From contig JAUYFP010000050.1 in NCBI GenBank assembly GCA_030690875.1, positions 1 to 6,343 of the forward strand: a DNA stretch of 6,343 bases. The letters run 5' to 3'. Source of the stretch: a bacterium. GTDB taxonomy: Bacteria > Patescibacteriota > Patescibacteriia > UBA1558 > GWA2-36-10. The translations under genes were made by a program, and so were the position numbers. The notes beneath the pieces are model-generated. The model made no database searches, was not told the DNA's origin, and saw nothing but the letters and a program-made list of their open reading frames with translations. Shown here piece by piece: positions 1 through 5,379 of this stretch. Within the stretch, counting starts at the first letter, position 1, and each line of letters begins with the position of its first letter.

Positions 1-4
1 CAAG

Positions 5-25
5 CCCCAATGCTTGGCATTGGGG
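5..25. repeat. Perfect hairpin near left edge
   Basis: A 9-bp perfect stem, CCCCAATGC (5-13) and GCATTGGGG (17-25), closes a 3-nt loop, TTG. No clean T-run follows on either strand (the + side continues TATTCATAATTCTT), so it is at best a weak terminator for a gene left of the window. It ends 12 bp before a TTGACA box, so it could also be a protein-binding site for that promoter. The structure is certain; the role is not. Confidence 0.6.
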
Positions 26-37
26 TATTCATAATTC

Positions 38-66
38 TTGACAAAATTTACAAAAAATATTAGTAT
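38..66 (+). promoter_or_regulatory. Sigma70-type promoter of the 135-aa gene
   Basis: A perfect -35 box, TTGACA (38-43), is followed by a 17-bp spacer and a -10-like TAGTAT (61-66, 4 of 6 consensus bases including first T, second A and last T). Transcription would start near 73, leaving a leader of about 50 nt before the ATG at 122. A TTG codon that opens the same reading frame at 38 lies inside this -35 box, which argues against translation starting there. Confidence 0.65.
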
Positions 67-121
67 ATCTTTCTGTAAAGTTCCCTACAAGTCAAAACCC
101 CAAACTCAAAGGAGTGAGTTC

Positions 122-529
122 ATGCCACTTGAATTTCAGCTTCTGTCCCTCATTGAGTTGCGCCACTATGTTCGCCAGCTCAATGAGCGTGCCCATCCGG
201 GATTTGTTTTTCGCATCTGGTTGCAGTGCATGTACCAAATCAATGTCGGCCTTAGCTGGAGACAAATTGGCATAAGCGAAAGCGATGTGCTCTTACTCCT
301 GCATATCTGTCATCGGAATCAAGTAATTCATGAACTCAGGGCTATCTTAGCCAAAAACGAATATACTCCCTTGAATTTTGACGATGCTGAAAAACTCAGC
401 TACATTCTTGATGAAATTGAGCGTTGCCACATTGACTGGCATAAGCTCCCTGTTTCCAAGAACGTGCTGATAGAAATTATCGACGTAGCCGCTTGCGGCT
501 ATGAACACTGCTGTCAACAGACAGCTTAG
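122..529 (+). CDS. Hypothetical 135-aa protein, unrecognised
   Basis: I do not recognise this family. The ATG at 122 is chosen because AAAGGAG (108-114) precedes it by 7 nt; the frame is open further left to a TTG at 38, but that codon lies in the promoter. The protein looks soluble and mainly helical, with no signal peptide or clear membrane span. It has an unusual number of Cys (36, 63, 102, 125, 130, 131) and His, including HICH at 61-64 and a C-terminal CGYEHCC at 125-131, so metal binding is possible but unproven. It ends with TAG, followed by a GC-rich hairpin and a strong terminator, so it appears to be a single-gene unit. It uses more CTC, CTG and CGC codons than the ribosomal genes beside it. 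The complete promoter, ribosome binding site and terminator make it a credible gene. Confidence 0.75.
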   Translation: MPLEFQLLSLIELRHYVRQLNERAHPGFVFRIWLQCMYQINVGLSWRQIGISESDVLLLLHICHRNQVIHELRAILAKNEYTPLNFDDAEKLSYILDEIERCHIDWHKLPVSKNVLIEIIDVAACGYEHCCQQTA

Positions 530-542
530 AACCACCTCGCGG

Positions 543-574
543 GCCTGCCTCGCCGAACGCGAGTCAAGGCGGGC
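543..574. repeat. GC-rich intergenic hairpin
   Basis: GCCTGCCT (543-550) pairs with AGGCGGGC (567-574) over 8 bp with one T-G wobble on the + strand; an alternative inner pairing is CTCG (549-552) with CGAG (560-563). It shares the string GGGCCTGC (541-548 and 571-578) with the following terminator and overlaps that stem by 3 nt, so the two folds compete slightly. It looks like a GC-rich repeat inserted in AT-rich sequence. Confidence 0.5.
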
Positions 575-621
575 CTGCTCCAAACTTCCACTACTGGGAG
601 GGAGCAGGCCTAATTTTTTTT
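572..621 (+). terminator. Intrinsic terminator of the 135-aa gene
   Basis: A perfect 10-bp GC-rich stem, GGCCTGCTCC (572-581) with GGAGCAGGCC (601-610), encloses a 19-nt loop that can itself pair (TTCCA with TGGGA). It is followed by TAA and eight T residues (614-621). This is a textbook rho-independent terminator 43 nt after the stop codon. Confidence 0.9.
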
Positions 622-630
622 ACAAACAAA

Positions 631-714
631 AATACCCCCTCTCACTCTCCCCCTAATTTAGGGGGAGATGCCCCTGCCTTGCCGGCAGGCAGGTGTAAGG
701 ACAGAAGGAGTATT
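631..714. repeat. Palindromic repeat copy A, likely bidirectional terminator
   Basis: This is related to a second copy at 5378-5485. It has an imperfect outer inverted repeat (AATACCCCCTCT at the left, AGAAGGAGTATT at the right), an inner perfect 11-bp hairpin (646-656 with 658-668) and a third hairpin, CCTGCC (673-678) with GGCAGG (688-693) around the palindrome TGCCGGCA. It lies between the convergent 135-aa gene and fusA. Read on the - strand it ends in TATTTTTGTTTG, so it probably terminates the rpsL-rpsG-fusA transcript; no other fusA terminator is visible. Confidence 0.75.
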
Positions 715-732
715 ATTTAAATTATTTAACTT

Positions 733-2826
733 TTATTCTTTTTTCATTATTTCAGTGGCCACACTTTGCGGTACCTGACTGTATTTGGCAAATTCCATGG
801 AATAGCTAGCTCGGCCCTGAGTCATAGATCTAAGAGAAGTGGCATAGCCAAACATCTCTGACAAGGGCACTTCCGCATCAATGACCTTAGCGCCAACTCG
901 ATCGCTCATTTCATGAACCTGACCTCGCTTGGAATTCAAATCACCAATAACATCTCCCATATATTGTTCTGGAGTAACTACTTCCACTTTCATCACTGGC
1001 TCCAAAATAACTGGGCTGGCTTTTCTAAAAGCTTCTTTGAAAGCCATAGAGCCCGCTACTTTGAAAGCGGCTTCTGAAGAGTCAACGTCATGATAACTGC
1101 CATCAAAAACAGCGGCTTTCAAATCCTGAATTGGATAGCCAGCCAAGATACCATTTTCCATTGCTTCCTTGACGCCTTTGCCAATAGCCGGAATATATTC
1201 TTTGGGAATTGTACCGCCTTTTATTTCATCAACAAATTCAAAACCTTTGCCTCTTTCTTGTGGCTCCAATCTCAACCAGCAATGGCCATATTGACCGCGA
1301 CCGCCTGACTGCTTGATATATTTTCCTTCAGCTTCAGCTGAGGCAGTAATAGTTTCTTTGTAAGCGACTTGTGGCGCGCCAACATTGGCTTCCACTAAAA
1401 ACTCGCGTTTCATTCTATCAACGATAATGTCCAAATGAAGTTCTCCCATACCACCGATAATAACTTGGTTGGTTTCTTCGTCTGTTCGAACAGTAAAGGT
1501 CGGATCTTCTTCAGCCAATTTAGAAAGAGCCAAGCCCATTTTTTCTTGGTCAGCTTTGGTTTTTGGTTCAACAGCCACATGAATAACTGGATCAGGAAAA
1601 TCCATACTCTCCAGAACCACTTCCCTTTTTTCATCAGTTAAAGTTTGGCCAGTGGTGGTGTCTTTTAATCCGACCACCGCCACAATATCGCCGGTAAAAA
1701 TTTCACTCAGCTCTTCGCGGTGATTAGCATGCATTCGAAGTATGCGGCTGATTCTTTCTTTTTTATCATTATTGGCGTTTAGGACATAAGAACCAGCATT
1801 TAAATGGCCAGCATAAACTCTGACAAAAGTAAGTTTGCCAACGTAAGGGTCAGTCGCTACTTTGAAAGCCAAACCAACAAAAGGATCGCTGTCGCTGGGT
1901 TTGATAATAATTTTATTTTCCTCATTATCTGGTTCATGGCCTTCAACTTCCGGTAAATCCAATGGGGATGGTAAAAGGGCAACAATAGCATCCAATAAAA
2001 ATTGGACACCTTTATTTTTCAAAGCTGAACCGCATAAGATTGGGACCAACTTATTGGCAATCACTGCCTGTCGTAAAACTTTTTTGAGTGATATAATATC
2101 CGGCTCTTCGCCATTGAGATATTTTTCCAGTAAAACTTCATCATGTTCAACTATGGCTTCAATCAATTTAGCGCGGTATTCCTCTACCTTATCTTTTAAA
2201 TCATCAGGAATGTCGCGTTTTTCAAATTGCTTGCCGTCTTCATCCAGATAAAACCAAGCTTCGCGCTCCAGCAAATTTATAATACCCTGAAAAGTTTCAG
2301 CCGCGCCGATTGGCAATTGCATTGGGTAAGCATCTTTGGTAAGCCGTTGATAAATAGTATCCAAATCAAAATAAAAATTAGCGCCCATTCTATCCATTTT
2401 GTTGATAAAGGCGATTCTCGGCACATGATATTTATCGGCCTGACGCCAGACAGTTTCTGATTGCGGTTCTACACCAGCCACACCATCAAAAATAACCACA
2501 CCGCCATCCAAAACTCGGAGTGATCTTTCCACTTCTACGGTAAAGTCAACGTGACCCGGAGTATCAATAATATTGATATTAGCTTTATCTCCACCCAGCC
2601 AATCTGGCAAATTCCAAAAACAAGTGGTAGCGGCTGAGGTAATAGTAATACCTCTTTCTTTTTCCTGCTCCATCCAGTCCATTTCCGCTTGGCCTTCATG
2701 AACTTCACCGATTTTGTGTTTTTTACCAGTATAAAAAAGTATACGCTCGGAAACCGTAGTTTTACCAGCGTCAATATGAGCAATAATTCCTATATTTCTT
2801 ATTTTTTCAAGTGGATGCCTAACCAT
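733..2826 (-). CDS. fusA: Elongation factor G
   Basis: EF-G is the GTPase that drives translocation of tRNA and mRNA on the ribosome and, with the recycling factor, splits ribosomes after termination. The 697 residues match the usual length of about 690-705. GTPase motifs are intact: P-loop AHIDAGKTT (16-24), switch I RGITI (58-62), DTPGH (88-92), NKMD (142-145) and a GSALKN G5 element. The domain II barrel, domain III ([11 protein letters not shown]), domain IV with GGRGQYGH and domain V ([10 protein letters not shown]) follow in order. It is the last gene of an rpsL-rpsG-fusA str operon, 117 bp after rpsG; tuf is absent here. No Shine-Dalgarno sequence is visible before the ATG (AAGCTAAACAGT). 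The start fits family N-termini. The position beside S12 and S7 marks it as the housekeeping EF-G rather than a paralogue such as TetM. Confidence 0.99.
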   Translation of the reverse strand: MVRHPLEKIRNIGIIAHIDAGKTTVSERILFYTGKKHKIGEVHEGQAEMDWMEQEKERGITITSAATTCFWNLPDWLGGDKANINIIDTPGHVDFTVEVERSLRVLDGGVVIFDGVAGVEPQSETVWRQADKYHVPRIAFINKMDRMGANFYFDLDTIYQRLTKDAYPMQLPIGAAETFQGIINLLEREAWFYLDEDGKQFEKRDIPDDLKDKVEEYRAKLIEAIVEHDEVLLEKYLNGEEPDIISLKKVLRQAVIANKLVPILCGSALKNKGVQFLLDAIVALLPSPLDLPEVEGHEPDNEENKIIIKPSDSDPFVGLAFKVATDPYVGKLTFVRVYAGHLNAGSYVLNANNDKKERISRILRMHANHREELSEIFTGDIVAVVGLKDTTTGQTLTDEKREVVLESMDFPDPVIHVAVEPKTKADQEKMGLALSKLAEEDPTFTVRTDEETNQVIIGGMGELHLDIIVDRMKREFLVEANVGAPQVAYKETITASAEAEGKYIKQSGGRGQYGHCWLRLEPQERGKGFEFVDEIKGGTIPKEYIPAIGKGVKEAMENGILAGYPIQDLKAAVFDGSYHDVDSSEAAFKVAGSMAFKEAFRKASPVILEPVMKVEVVTPEQYMGDVIGDLNSKRGQVHEMSDRVGAKVIDAEVPLSEMFGYATSLRSMTQGRASYSMEFAKYSQVPQSVATEIMKKE

Positions 2827-2833
2827 ACTGTTT

Positions 2834-2937
2834 AGCTTATAGCTTATGACTCAATTAGCGCCAATAAGCTTAATTTTAATTAATACTATTTTAAATCATA
2901 AAAGCTAACAGCCATTAGCCATCAGCTATATGCTATC
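2834..2937. repeat. 7-base repeats in the rpsG-fusA gap
   Basis: Five consecutive 7-nt units of the form AGCYAWN run from 2903 to 2937 (AGCTAAC, AGCCATT, AGCCATC, AGCTATA, TGCTATC). Two identical AGCTTAT units lie at 2834-2847 and a lone AGCGCCA at 2857-2863. On the - strand, GCTAA (2915-2919) and TTAGC (2904-2908) can form a small hairpin followed by TTTT, and AGCTTAT can pair with ATAAGCT. The repeats are plain; whether they tune fusA expression relative to rpsG is inference. Confidence 0.6.
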
Positions 2938-2943
2938 AACCAA

Positions 2944-3408
2944 TTAAGCAAAATGAGCAAAAGCTTTGTTGGCTTCAGCCATCTTTTGCACGTCTTCACG
3001 TTTTTTCATGGCTACACCTTCGCCTTTGGCCGCGGCCATCAGCTCTTCAGCTAATTTATTTATCATGGAAGTGCCTTTGCGACTGCTAGCGCCTTCAATA
3101 ATCCAGCGATGAGCCAAGGTGGCTTTCCTGTCTCCCATGACAACAATCGGCACTTGATAGTTAGCTCCGCCAATTCTCTTTCCTTTGACTTCCAAATTAG
3201 GAGCAACATTTCTCATAGCGGCGTCGTAAACATCAACTGGATCTTGCTTGGTTTTTTCCGATATATAATCAAAAGCGCCATAAACAATTTTTTGGGCAGT
3301 GGTTTTTTTGCCACGCTCCATTATTTTGTTTATCAATTTGGCAATATCAAGCCTTCGAAATTTTGGATCCGGACTAATGCGTCTTTTGGTAACTGGTTTT
3401 CCTCTCAT
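2944..3408 (-). CDS. rpsG: 30S ribosomal protein S7
   Basis: S7 binds the 3' major domain of 16S rRNA, nucleates assembly of the 30S head and contacts E-site tRNA. At 154 residues it has the standard bacterial length. Visible family features are the basic N-terminus (MRGKPVTKRRISPDPKF), the helix with KLINKIMERGKK, and the signature region NLEVKGKRIGGANYQVP at roughly 71-87. The usual C-terminal run KREDVQKMAEANKAFAHF closes the protein. It is the second gene of the str operon, 28 bp after rpsL and 117 bp before fusA, so it is almost certainly cotranscribed with them. The ribosome binding site is weak: AGGA about 11 nt before the ATG. In E. coli, S7 represses its own operon by binding the rpsL-rpsG spacer; the 28-bp AT-rich spacer here looks too short for a similar structure. 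Confidence 0.98.
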   Translation of the reverse strand: MRGKPVTKRRISPDPKFRRLDIAKLINKIMERGKKTTAQKIVYGAFDYISEKTKQDPVDVYDAAMRNVAPNLEVKGKRIGGANYQVPIVVMGDRKATLAHRWIIEGASSRKGTSMINKLAEELMAAAKGEGVAMKKREDVQKMAEANKAFAHFA

Positions 3409-3436
3409 AATATTTTAATTCCTAAATTTAATTTTA

Positions 3437-3868
3437 TTATTTGGCCTTGGAAGCTTTTTCTCGCTTAGTTCCATAAAGTGATCGGCCTTGTTTTCTTTTT
3501 TGCACGCCTTGAGTATCAAAAACACCGCGGACAATATGATAACGAACGCCCGGTAAATCTTTTACCCTGCCACCTCTAATCATCACAATGCTGTGTTCCT
3601 GCAAGTTGTGTCCTTCGCCGGGAATATAAGCTGTTACTTCCATGCCATTGGACAACCTGACTCTGGCGATTTTTCTCAAAGCGGAGTTAGGTTTTTTTGG
3701 CGTAGTAGTGGTAACTTTAAGACAAACACCACGCTTAAAAGGAGCGCCGGCAGGTAACTCGTGTTTTCGTCTTCGCAAAGTATTAAACACCGTCTTTAAA
3801 GCCGGAGTAGTACTTTTTCTCCTTTGTTCTTTTCTTGGTTTTTTCAACAATTGATTGACTGTTGGCAT
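3437..3868 (-). CDS. rpsL: 30S ribosomal protein S12
   Basis: S12 sits at the decoding centre and helps set translational accuracy. The 143 residues exceed the roughly 124 of E. coli S12. The N-terminus [13 protein letters not shown], the decoding loop [11 protein letters not shown] (56-66), [10 protein letters not shown] (84-93) and [13 protein letters not shown] (99-111) are all intact. The lysines whose mutation gives streptomycin resistance elsewhere are wild type in both loops, and D104 matches the aspartate that RimO methylthiolates in E. coli. The extra length is partly an insertion of about 15 residues between PAL (22-24) and PFKRGVC (43-49), rich in basic residues ([10 protein letters not shown]). 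It is the first gene of the str operon and has its own promoter at 3933-3961. No Shine-Dalgarno sequence precedes the ATG; the leader is very AT-rich. Confidence 0.98.
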   Translation of the reverse strand: MPTVNQLLKKPRKEQRRKSTTPALKTVFNTLRRRKHELPAGAPFKRGVCLKVTTTTPKKPNSALRKIARVRLSNGMEVTAYIPGEGHNLQEHSIVMIRGGRVKDLPGVRYHIVRGVFDTQGVQKRKQGRSLYGTKREKASKAK

Positions 3869-3932
3869 GAAATTTTGATAATTGTTTTATAAAAAATTAT
3901 TTAAAGCTAAAAAAGCCTTAAAATGCCTCCAT

Positions 3933-3961
3933 AAAATAGCATAAAAAAATAGATAAGTCAA
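3933..3961 (-). promoter_or_regulatory. Promoter of the rpsL-rpsG-fusA operon
   Basis: On the - strand, TTGACT (3961-3956) and TATTTT (3938-3933) are 17 bp apart, with TGC directly before the -10 box (extended -10 type). Transcription would start near 3926, leaving an AT-rich leader of about 58 nt. It lies downstream of the terminator at 4023-4064, so the operon need not depend on readthrough from the upstream leader RNA. The -10 box is a 4-of-6 match. Confidence 0.65.
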
Positions 3962-4022
3962 GAACTTGGAGCGGTTTATAAACAATATTTCAATAAATAT
4001 TTATTTTGTAAATTTTCTTAAT

Positions 4023-4064
4023 AAAAAATGCGAGCCCCTGTTTACTTTTTGACACAGGGGCTCG
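4023..4064 (-). terminator. Strong intrinsic terminator/attenuator upstream of rpsL
   Basis: A perfect 11-bp stem, CGAGCCCCTGT with ACAGGGGCTCG (arms at 4054-4064 and 4031-4041), has a 12-nt loop. Read leftward it is followed by CA and six T residues (4028-4023). It lies 4 nt after the stop codon of an 8-codon ORF and about 155 nt before the rpsL start. It either ends a free-standing small RNA or attenuates transcription into the str operon. Confidence 0.9.
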
Positions 4065-4068
4065 AGAT

Positions 4069-4095
4069 CTAATGTGGACAGATGAAGGTCATCAT
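4069..4095 (-). CDS. Candidate 8-residue leader peptide (MMTFICPH)
   Basis: The ORF reads ATG ATG ACC TTC ATC TGT CCA CAT TAG on the - strand. AAAGGAG lies 6 nt before the first ATG, an excellent ribosome binding site in a window where rpsL, fusA, rpmB and the protease gene have none. The stop codon is 4 nt before the 5' arm of a strong terminator, so a ribosome waiting at the stop would cover that arm. This geometry resembles ribosome-controlled attenuators such as those of antibiotic-resistance genes. There is no run of identical regulatory codons, so amino-acid sensing is not indicated. Translation is inferred from the binding site only. Confidence 0.5.
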   Translation of the reverse strand: MMTFICPH

Positions 4096-4171
4096 GGCCT
4101 TCTCCTTTCCAGCGGTTACGCCAGATGAATCTGGCTGTGAAAAAGGGCGGGAAACTTAAATTTAATATATA

Positions 4172-4200
4172 ATTTTAGCATACATTACATATTTTGTCAA
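4172..4200 (-). promoter_or_regulatory. Near-consensus promoter of the leader RNA
   Basis: On the - strand, TTGACA (4200-4195) and TAAAAT (4177-4172) are separated by exactly 17 bp, with TGC immediately before the -10 box. This is one of the best promoter matches in the window. The start would fall at about 4166-4163, 70 nt before the 8-codon ORF. Confidence 0.8.
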
Positions 4201-4214
4201 TAGTAACTGACAAA
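4193..4214. promoter_or_regulatory. Operator-like inverted repeat over the leader-RNA -35 box
   Basis: TTTGTCA (4193-4199) and TGACAAA (4208-4214) form a perfect 7-bp inverted repeat with an 8-bp spacer. The left half contains most of the -35 box of the leader RNA, so a protein bound here would compete with RNA polymerase. No candidate regulator gene is in the window, and part of the symmetry could simply reflect the TTGACA consensus. Confidence 0.4.
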
Positions 4215-4236
4215 GTTTTTATAATTTAAGCTAATA

Positions 4237-4349
4237 TTAGCCCCGTTTAGAAATTTACCAGCAGATAATTAATGCTGAAAATTCATTAATGAAGGAGTAG
4301 CAATTTTAGGGCTAAGAAAGTGAAAAACTAAAGATAATTTCTAATGGGG
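4237..4349. repeat. 113-bp tandem repeat, unit 1
   Basis: This is the first of two head-to-tail units with an exact 113-bp period. The ends are near-inverted repeats: CCCCGTTTAGAAATT at the left and AATTTCTAATGGGG at the right. Inside are CAGCA/TGCTG and ATTAATG/CATTAAT hairpins, and TTAGCCC (4237-4243) can instead pair with GGGCTAA (4309-4315). A 12-bp palindrome, GCTAATATTAGC (4230-4241), overlaps its left edge. It has no coding potential and looks like a MITE-like or palindromic intergenic repeat. Confidence 0.8.
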
Positions 4350-4462
4350 TTAGCCCCGTTTAGAAATTTACCAGCAGATAATTAATGCTGAAAATTTAGA
4401 AATTAAGGGCTAGCAATTTTACGGATAATAAAGTGAAAAACTAAAGAGAATTTCTAATGGGG
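4350..4462. repeat. 113-bp tandem repeat, unit 2
   Basis: This second copy starts exactly 113 bp after unit 1. The first 47 bases (TTAGCCCCG through GAAAATT) are identical to unit 1. A 14-base block in the middle differs almost completely, and the rest differs at a few positions only. The junction of the units makes a long near-palindrome, AATTTCTAATGGGG followed by TTAGCCCCGTTTAGAAATT. It lies just downstream of the protease stop codon, so its folded ends may help end that transcript, although no clean T-run follows on the - strand. Confidence 0.8.
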
Positions 4463-4472
4463 ATAACAAAAA

Positions 4473-5102
4473 TTAAAAGAAAAAAGAGATTAGATTCACA
4501 AAAAAGTCAAAAATATGGCCAAAAATGTTTATGCCAGCAAAATTATCCAAAATTATCAAAGCAAATAATACCCATGGCCCGTTGACTATCAATTTTCTCT
4601 TAAAATCATCATATTTAGCCGGTAAAACAGCAAATAAAATCTTAGAGCCGTCAAGCGGTGGAATAGGTATAAGATTAAAAACTCCTAGAATTAAATTGAT
4701 AAATATCAAATAAAATAAAAAAGAAAATAGCAAACTATCAACTGCTAAAAAATTGGCCAAAAAGTTGGCAATAATTATAAAAATAGCCACACTAATAAAA
4801 TTGGATAATGGTCCAGCTAAAGAAACAGCGGCTGACCCCCATTTGTGCCAGCGCAAATTGTAAGTATTTACTGGTACTGGCTTGCCCCAGCCAAAGCCAG
4901 CCAACAAAAGCATTAGAGTACCAAAAATTTCCATATGAGCCAAAGGGTTCAAAGTCAAACGGCCGTTGTATTTGGCAGTGCTATCCCCCAAATAAGTAGC
5001 GGCCAAAGCATGGGAAAACTCATGAATGGTCAAGGCATAAACAATGCCCAGCACGGCAATAATAAATATTTCTGGTGAACTAAAAAGCGTATTTATGAGC
5101 AT
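4473..5102 (-). CDS. Site-2 protease family (M50) intramembrane zinc metalloprotease
   Basis: The 209 residues match the short, PDZ-less group of peptidase family M50, which cuts substrates within or near the membrane. The zinc motif HEFSH (27-31) lies in the first membrane helix. The family signatures GRLTLNPLAHME (47-58), FGWGKPVPVN (70-79), AGPLSN (96-101) and NLIPIPPLDG (143-152) follow, the last supplying the third zinc ligand D151. About five or six hydrophobic segments are visible, including 102-120, 124-142 and the C-terminus. The native substrate cannot be told from the sequence; RseP- or SpoIVFB-like roles would need a partner gene, and none is nearby. The ATG at 5102 starts right before the first helix, as in relatives, though no Shine-Dalgarno sequence is present. 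It is divergent from rpmB, with its own promoter at 5158-5186. Confidence 0.93.
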   Translation of the reverse strand: MLINTLFSSPEIFIIAVLGIVYALTIHEFSHALAATYLGDSTAKYNGRLTLNPLAHMEIFGTLMLLLAGFGWGKPVPVNTYNLRWHKWGSAAVSLAGPLSNFISVAIFIIIANFLANFLAVDSLLFSFLFYLIFINLILGVFNLIPIPPLDGSKILFAVLPAKYDDFKRKLIVNGPWVLFALIILDNFAGINIFGHIFDFFVNLISFFF

Positions 5103-5109
5103 ATTATCT

Positions 5110-5138
5110 TTGACAAAAATTATTATTTATGTTAACGT
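5110..5138 (+). promoter_or_regulatory. Possible promoter of rpmB
   Basis: A perfect TTGACA (5110-5115) is followed after 17 bp by TAACGT (5133-5138), which keeps only the first T, second A and last T of the -10 consensus but has TGT before it (extended -10 type). The start would be near 5145, about 46 nt before the rpmB ATG. It overlaps a small inverted repeat, ACGTT (5135-5139) with AACGT (5144-5148). The weak -10 box keeps confidence moderate. Confidence 0.4.
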
Positions 5139-5157
5139 TTGCTAACGTCTGATATTT

Positions 5158-5186
5158 ATTATAGCTTAATTAATATATCATAGCAA
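5158..5186 (-). promoter_or_regulatory. Promoter of the M50 protease gene
   Basis: On the - strand, TTGCTA (5186-5181) and a perfect TATAAT (5163-5158) are separated by 17 bp. Transcription would start near 5151, about 49 nt before the ATG at 5102. It is nested with the opposing rpmB promoter in an 88-bp divergent region, so the two genes may compete for polymerase. Confidence 0.65.
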
Positions 5187-5190
5187 AAAT

Positions 5191-5379
5191 ATGTCCAAGG
5201 TATGTGAAATCTGCAATCGCAAAGCAGTCACCGGCAATGCGCGTAGCCATTCCAATATCGCCAGCAAAAGGCTGATGAATTTGAATTTGCAAAGTAAAAA
5301 AGTAAACGGACACAAAATAACTGTTTGCACTTCCTGCTTAAAGACTTCCAAAAAAATCCAAAAAGATAAAACTATCTAA
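5191..5379 (+). CDS. rpmB: 50S ribosomal protein L28
   Basis: L28 is a small structural protein of the large ribosomal subunit. The 62 residues carry two CxxC pairs, C5/C8 and C46/C49, making this the zinc-binding (C+) form of L28; many bacteria have a paralogue that lacks the cysteines. Family features include VCEICNRKAVTGNARSHSN near the start, the basic centre KRLMNLNLQ, and the KITVCTSCLKT motif. Length is typical for the short C+ type. The ATG at 5191 fits the family N-terminus; no Shine-Dalgarno sequence precedes it (ATAGCAAAAAT). It stands alone, divergent from the M50 gene, and its TAA stop overlaps the first bases of palindromic repeat copy B, which supplies its terminator. Confidence 0.95.
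   Translation: MSKVCEICNRKAVTGNARSHSNIASKRLMNLNLQSKKVNGHKITVCTSCLKTSKKIQKDKTI

Larger units (their letters stand above)
4023..4166 (-). ncRNA. Short structured leader or small RNA upstream of rpsL
   Basis: A transcript of about 140 nt is bounded by the promoter at 4172-4200 and the terminator at 4023-4064. Going 5' to 3' it contains a near-perfect hairpin (GCCAGAT with ATCTGGC, 4135-4129 and 4126-4120), a ribosome binding site AAAGGAG (4108-4102), an 8-codon ORF and the terminator. Around the ORF two mutually exclusive small hairpins are possible: GAAGG with CCTTC, which puts the start codon in the loop, and GATGA with TCATC. I do not recognise an Rfam-type riboswitch or ribosomal-protein leader in it. 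Whether it is a str-operon attenuator or an independent small RNA cannot be settled from sequence alone. Confidence 0.6.

Noticed and set aside
38..121. Extension of the 135-aa protein to a TTG start at 38
   Set aside because: The TTG is part of the TTGACA -35 box, no ribosome binding site precedes it, and the ATG at 122 has AAAGGAG at ideal spacing.
347..583. Open frame of 78 codons on the - strand with a hydrophobic stretch
   Set aside because: It is antisense to the better supported 135-aa gene, starts inside that gene's terminator region and has no promoter or ribosome binding site.
1090..2460. Several open frames of 60-130 codons overlapping fusA
   Set aside because: They are other-frame shadows of a clearly conserved EF-G gene, with low-complexity translations and no start signals.
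3891..3921. Weak hairpin plus T-run in the rpsL leader as a second attenuator
   Set aside because: The stem (TTAAGGC with GCTTTAA) is AT-rich with a wobble, the T-run is separated by ATAA, and stop of a ribosomal operon here would need stronger structure.
4220..4225. Perfect TATAAT on the + strand reading into the 113-bp repeats
   Set aside because: No -35 box lies at 16-18 bp (TTGTCA at 4194-4199 is 20 bp away) and no gene or RNA follows on that strand.
4237..4462. CRISPR array in the tandem repeat region
   Set aside because: There are only two units of 113 bp that are similar over nearly their whole length, not short repeats separated by unique spacers, and no cas genes.
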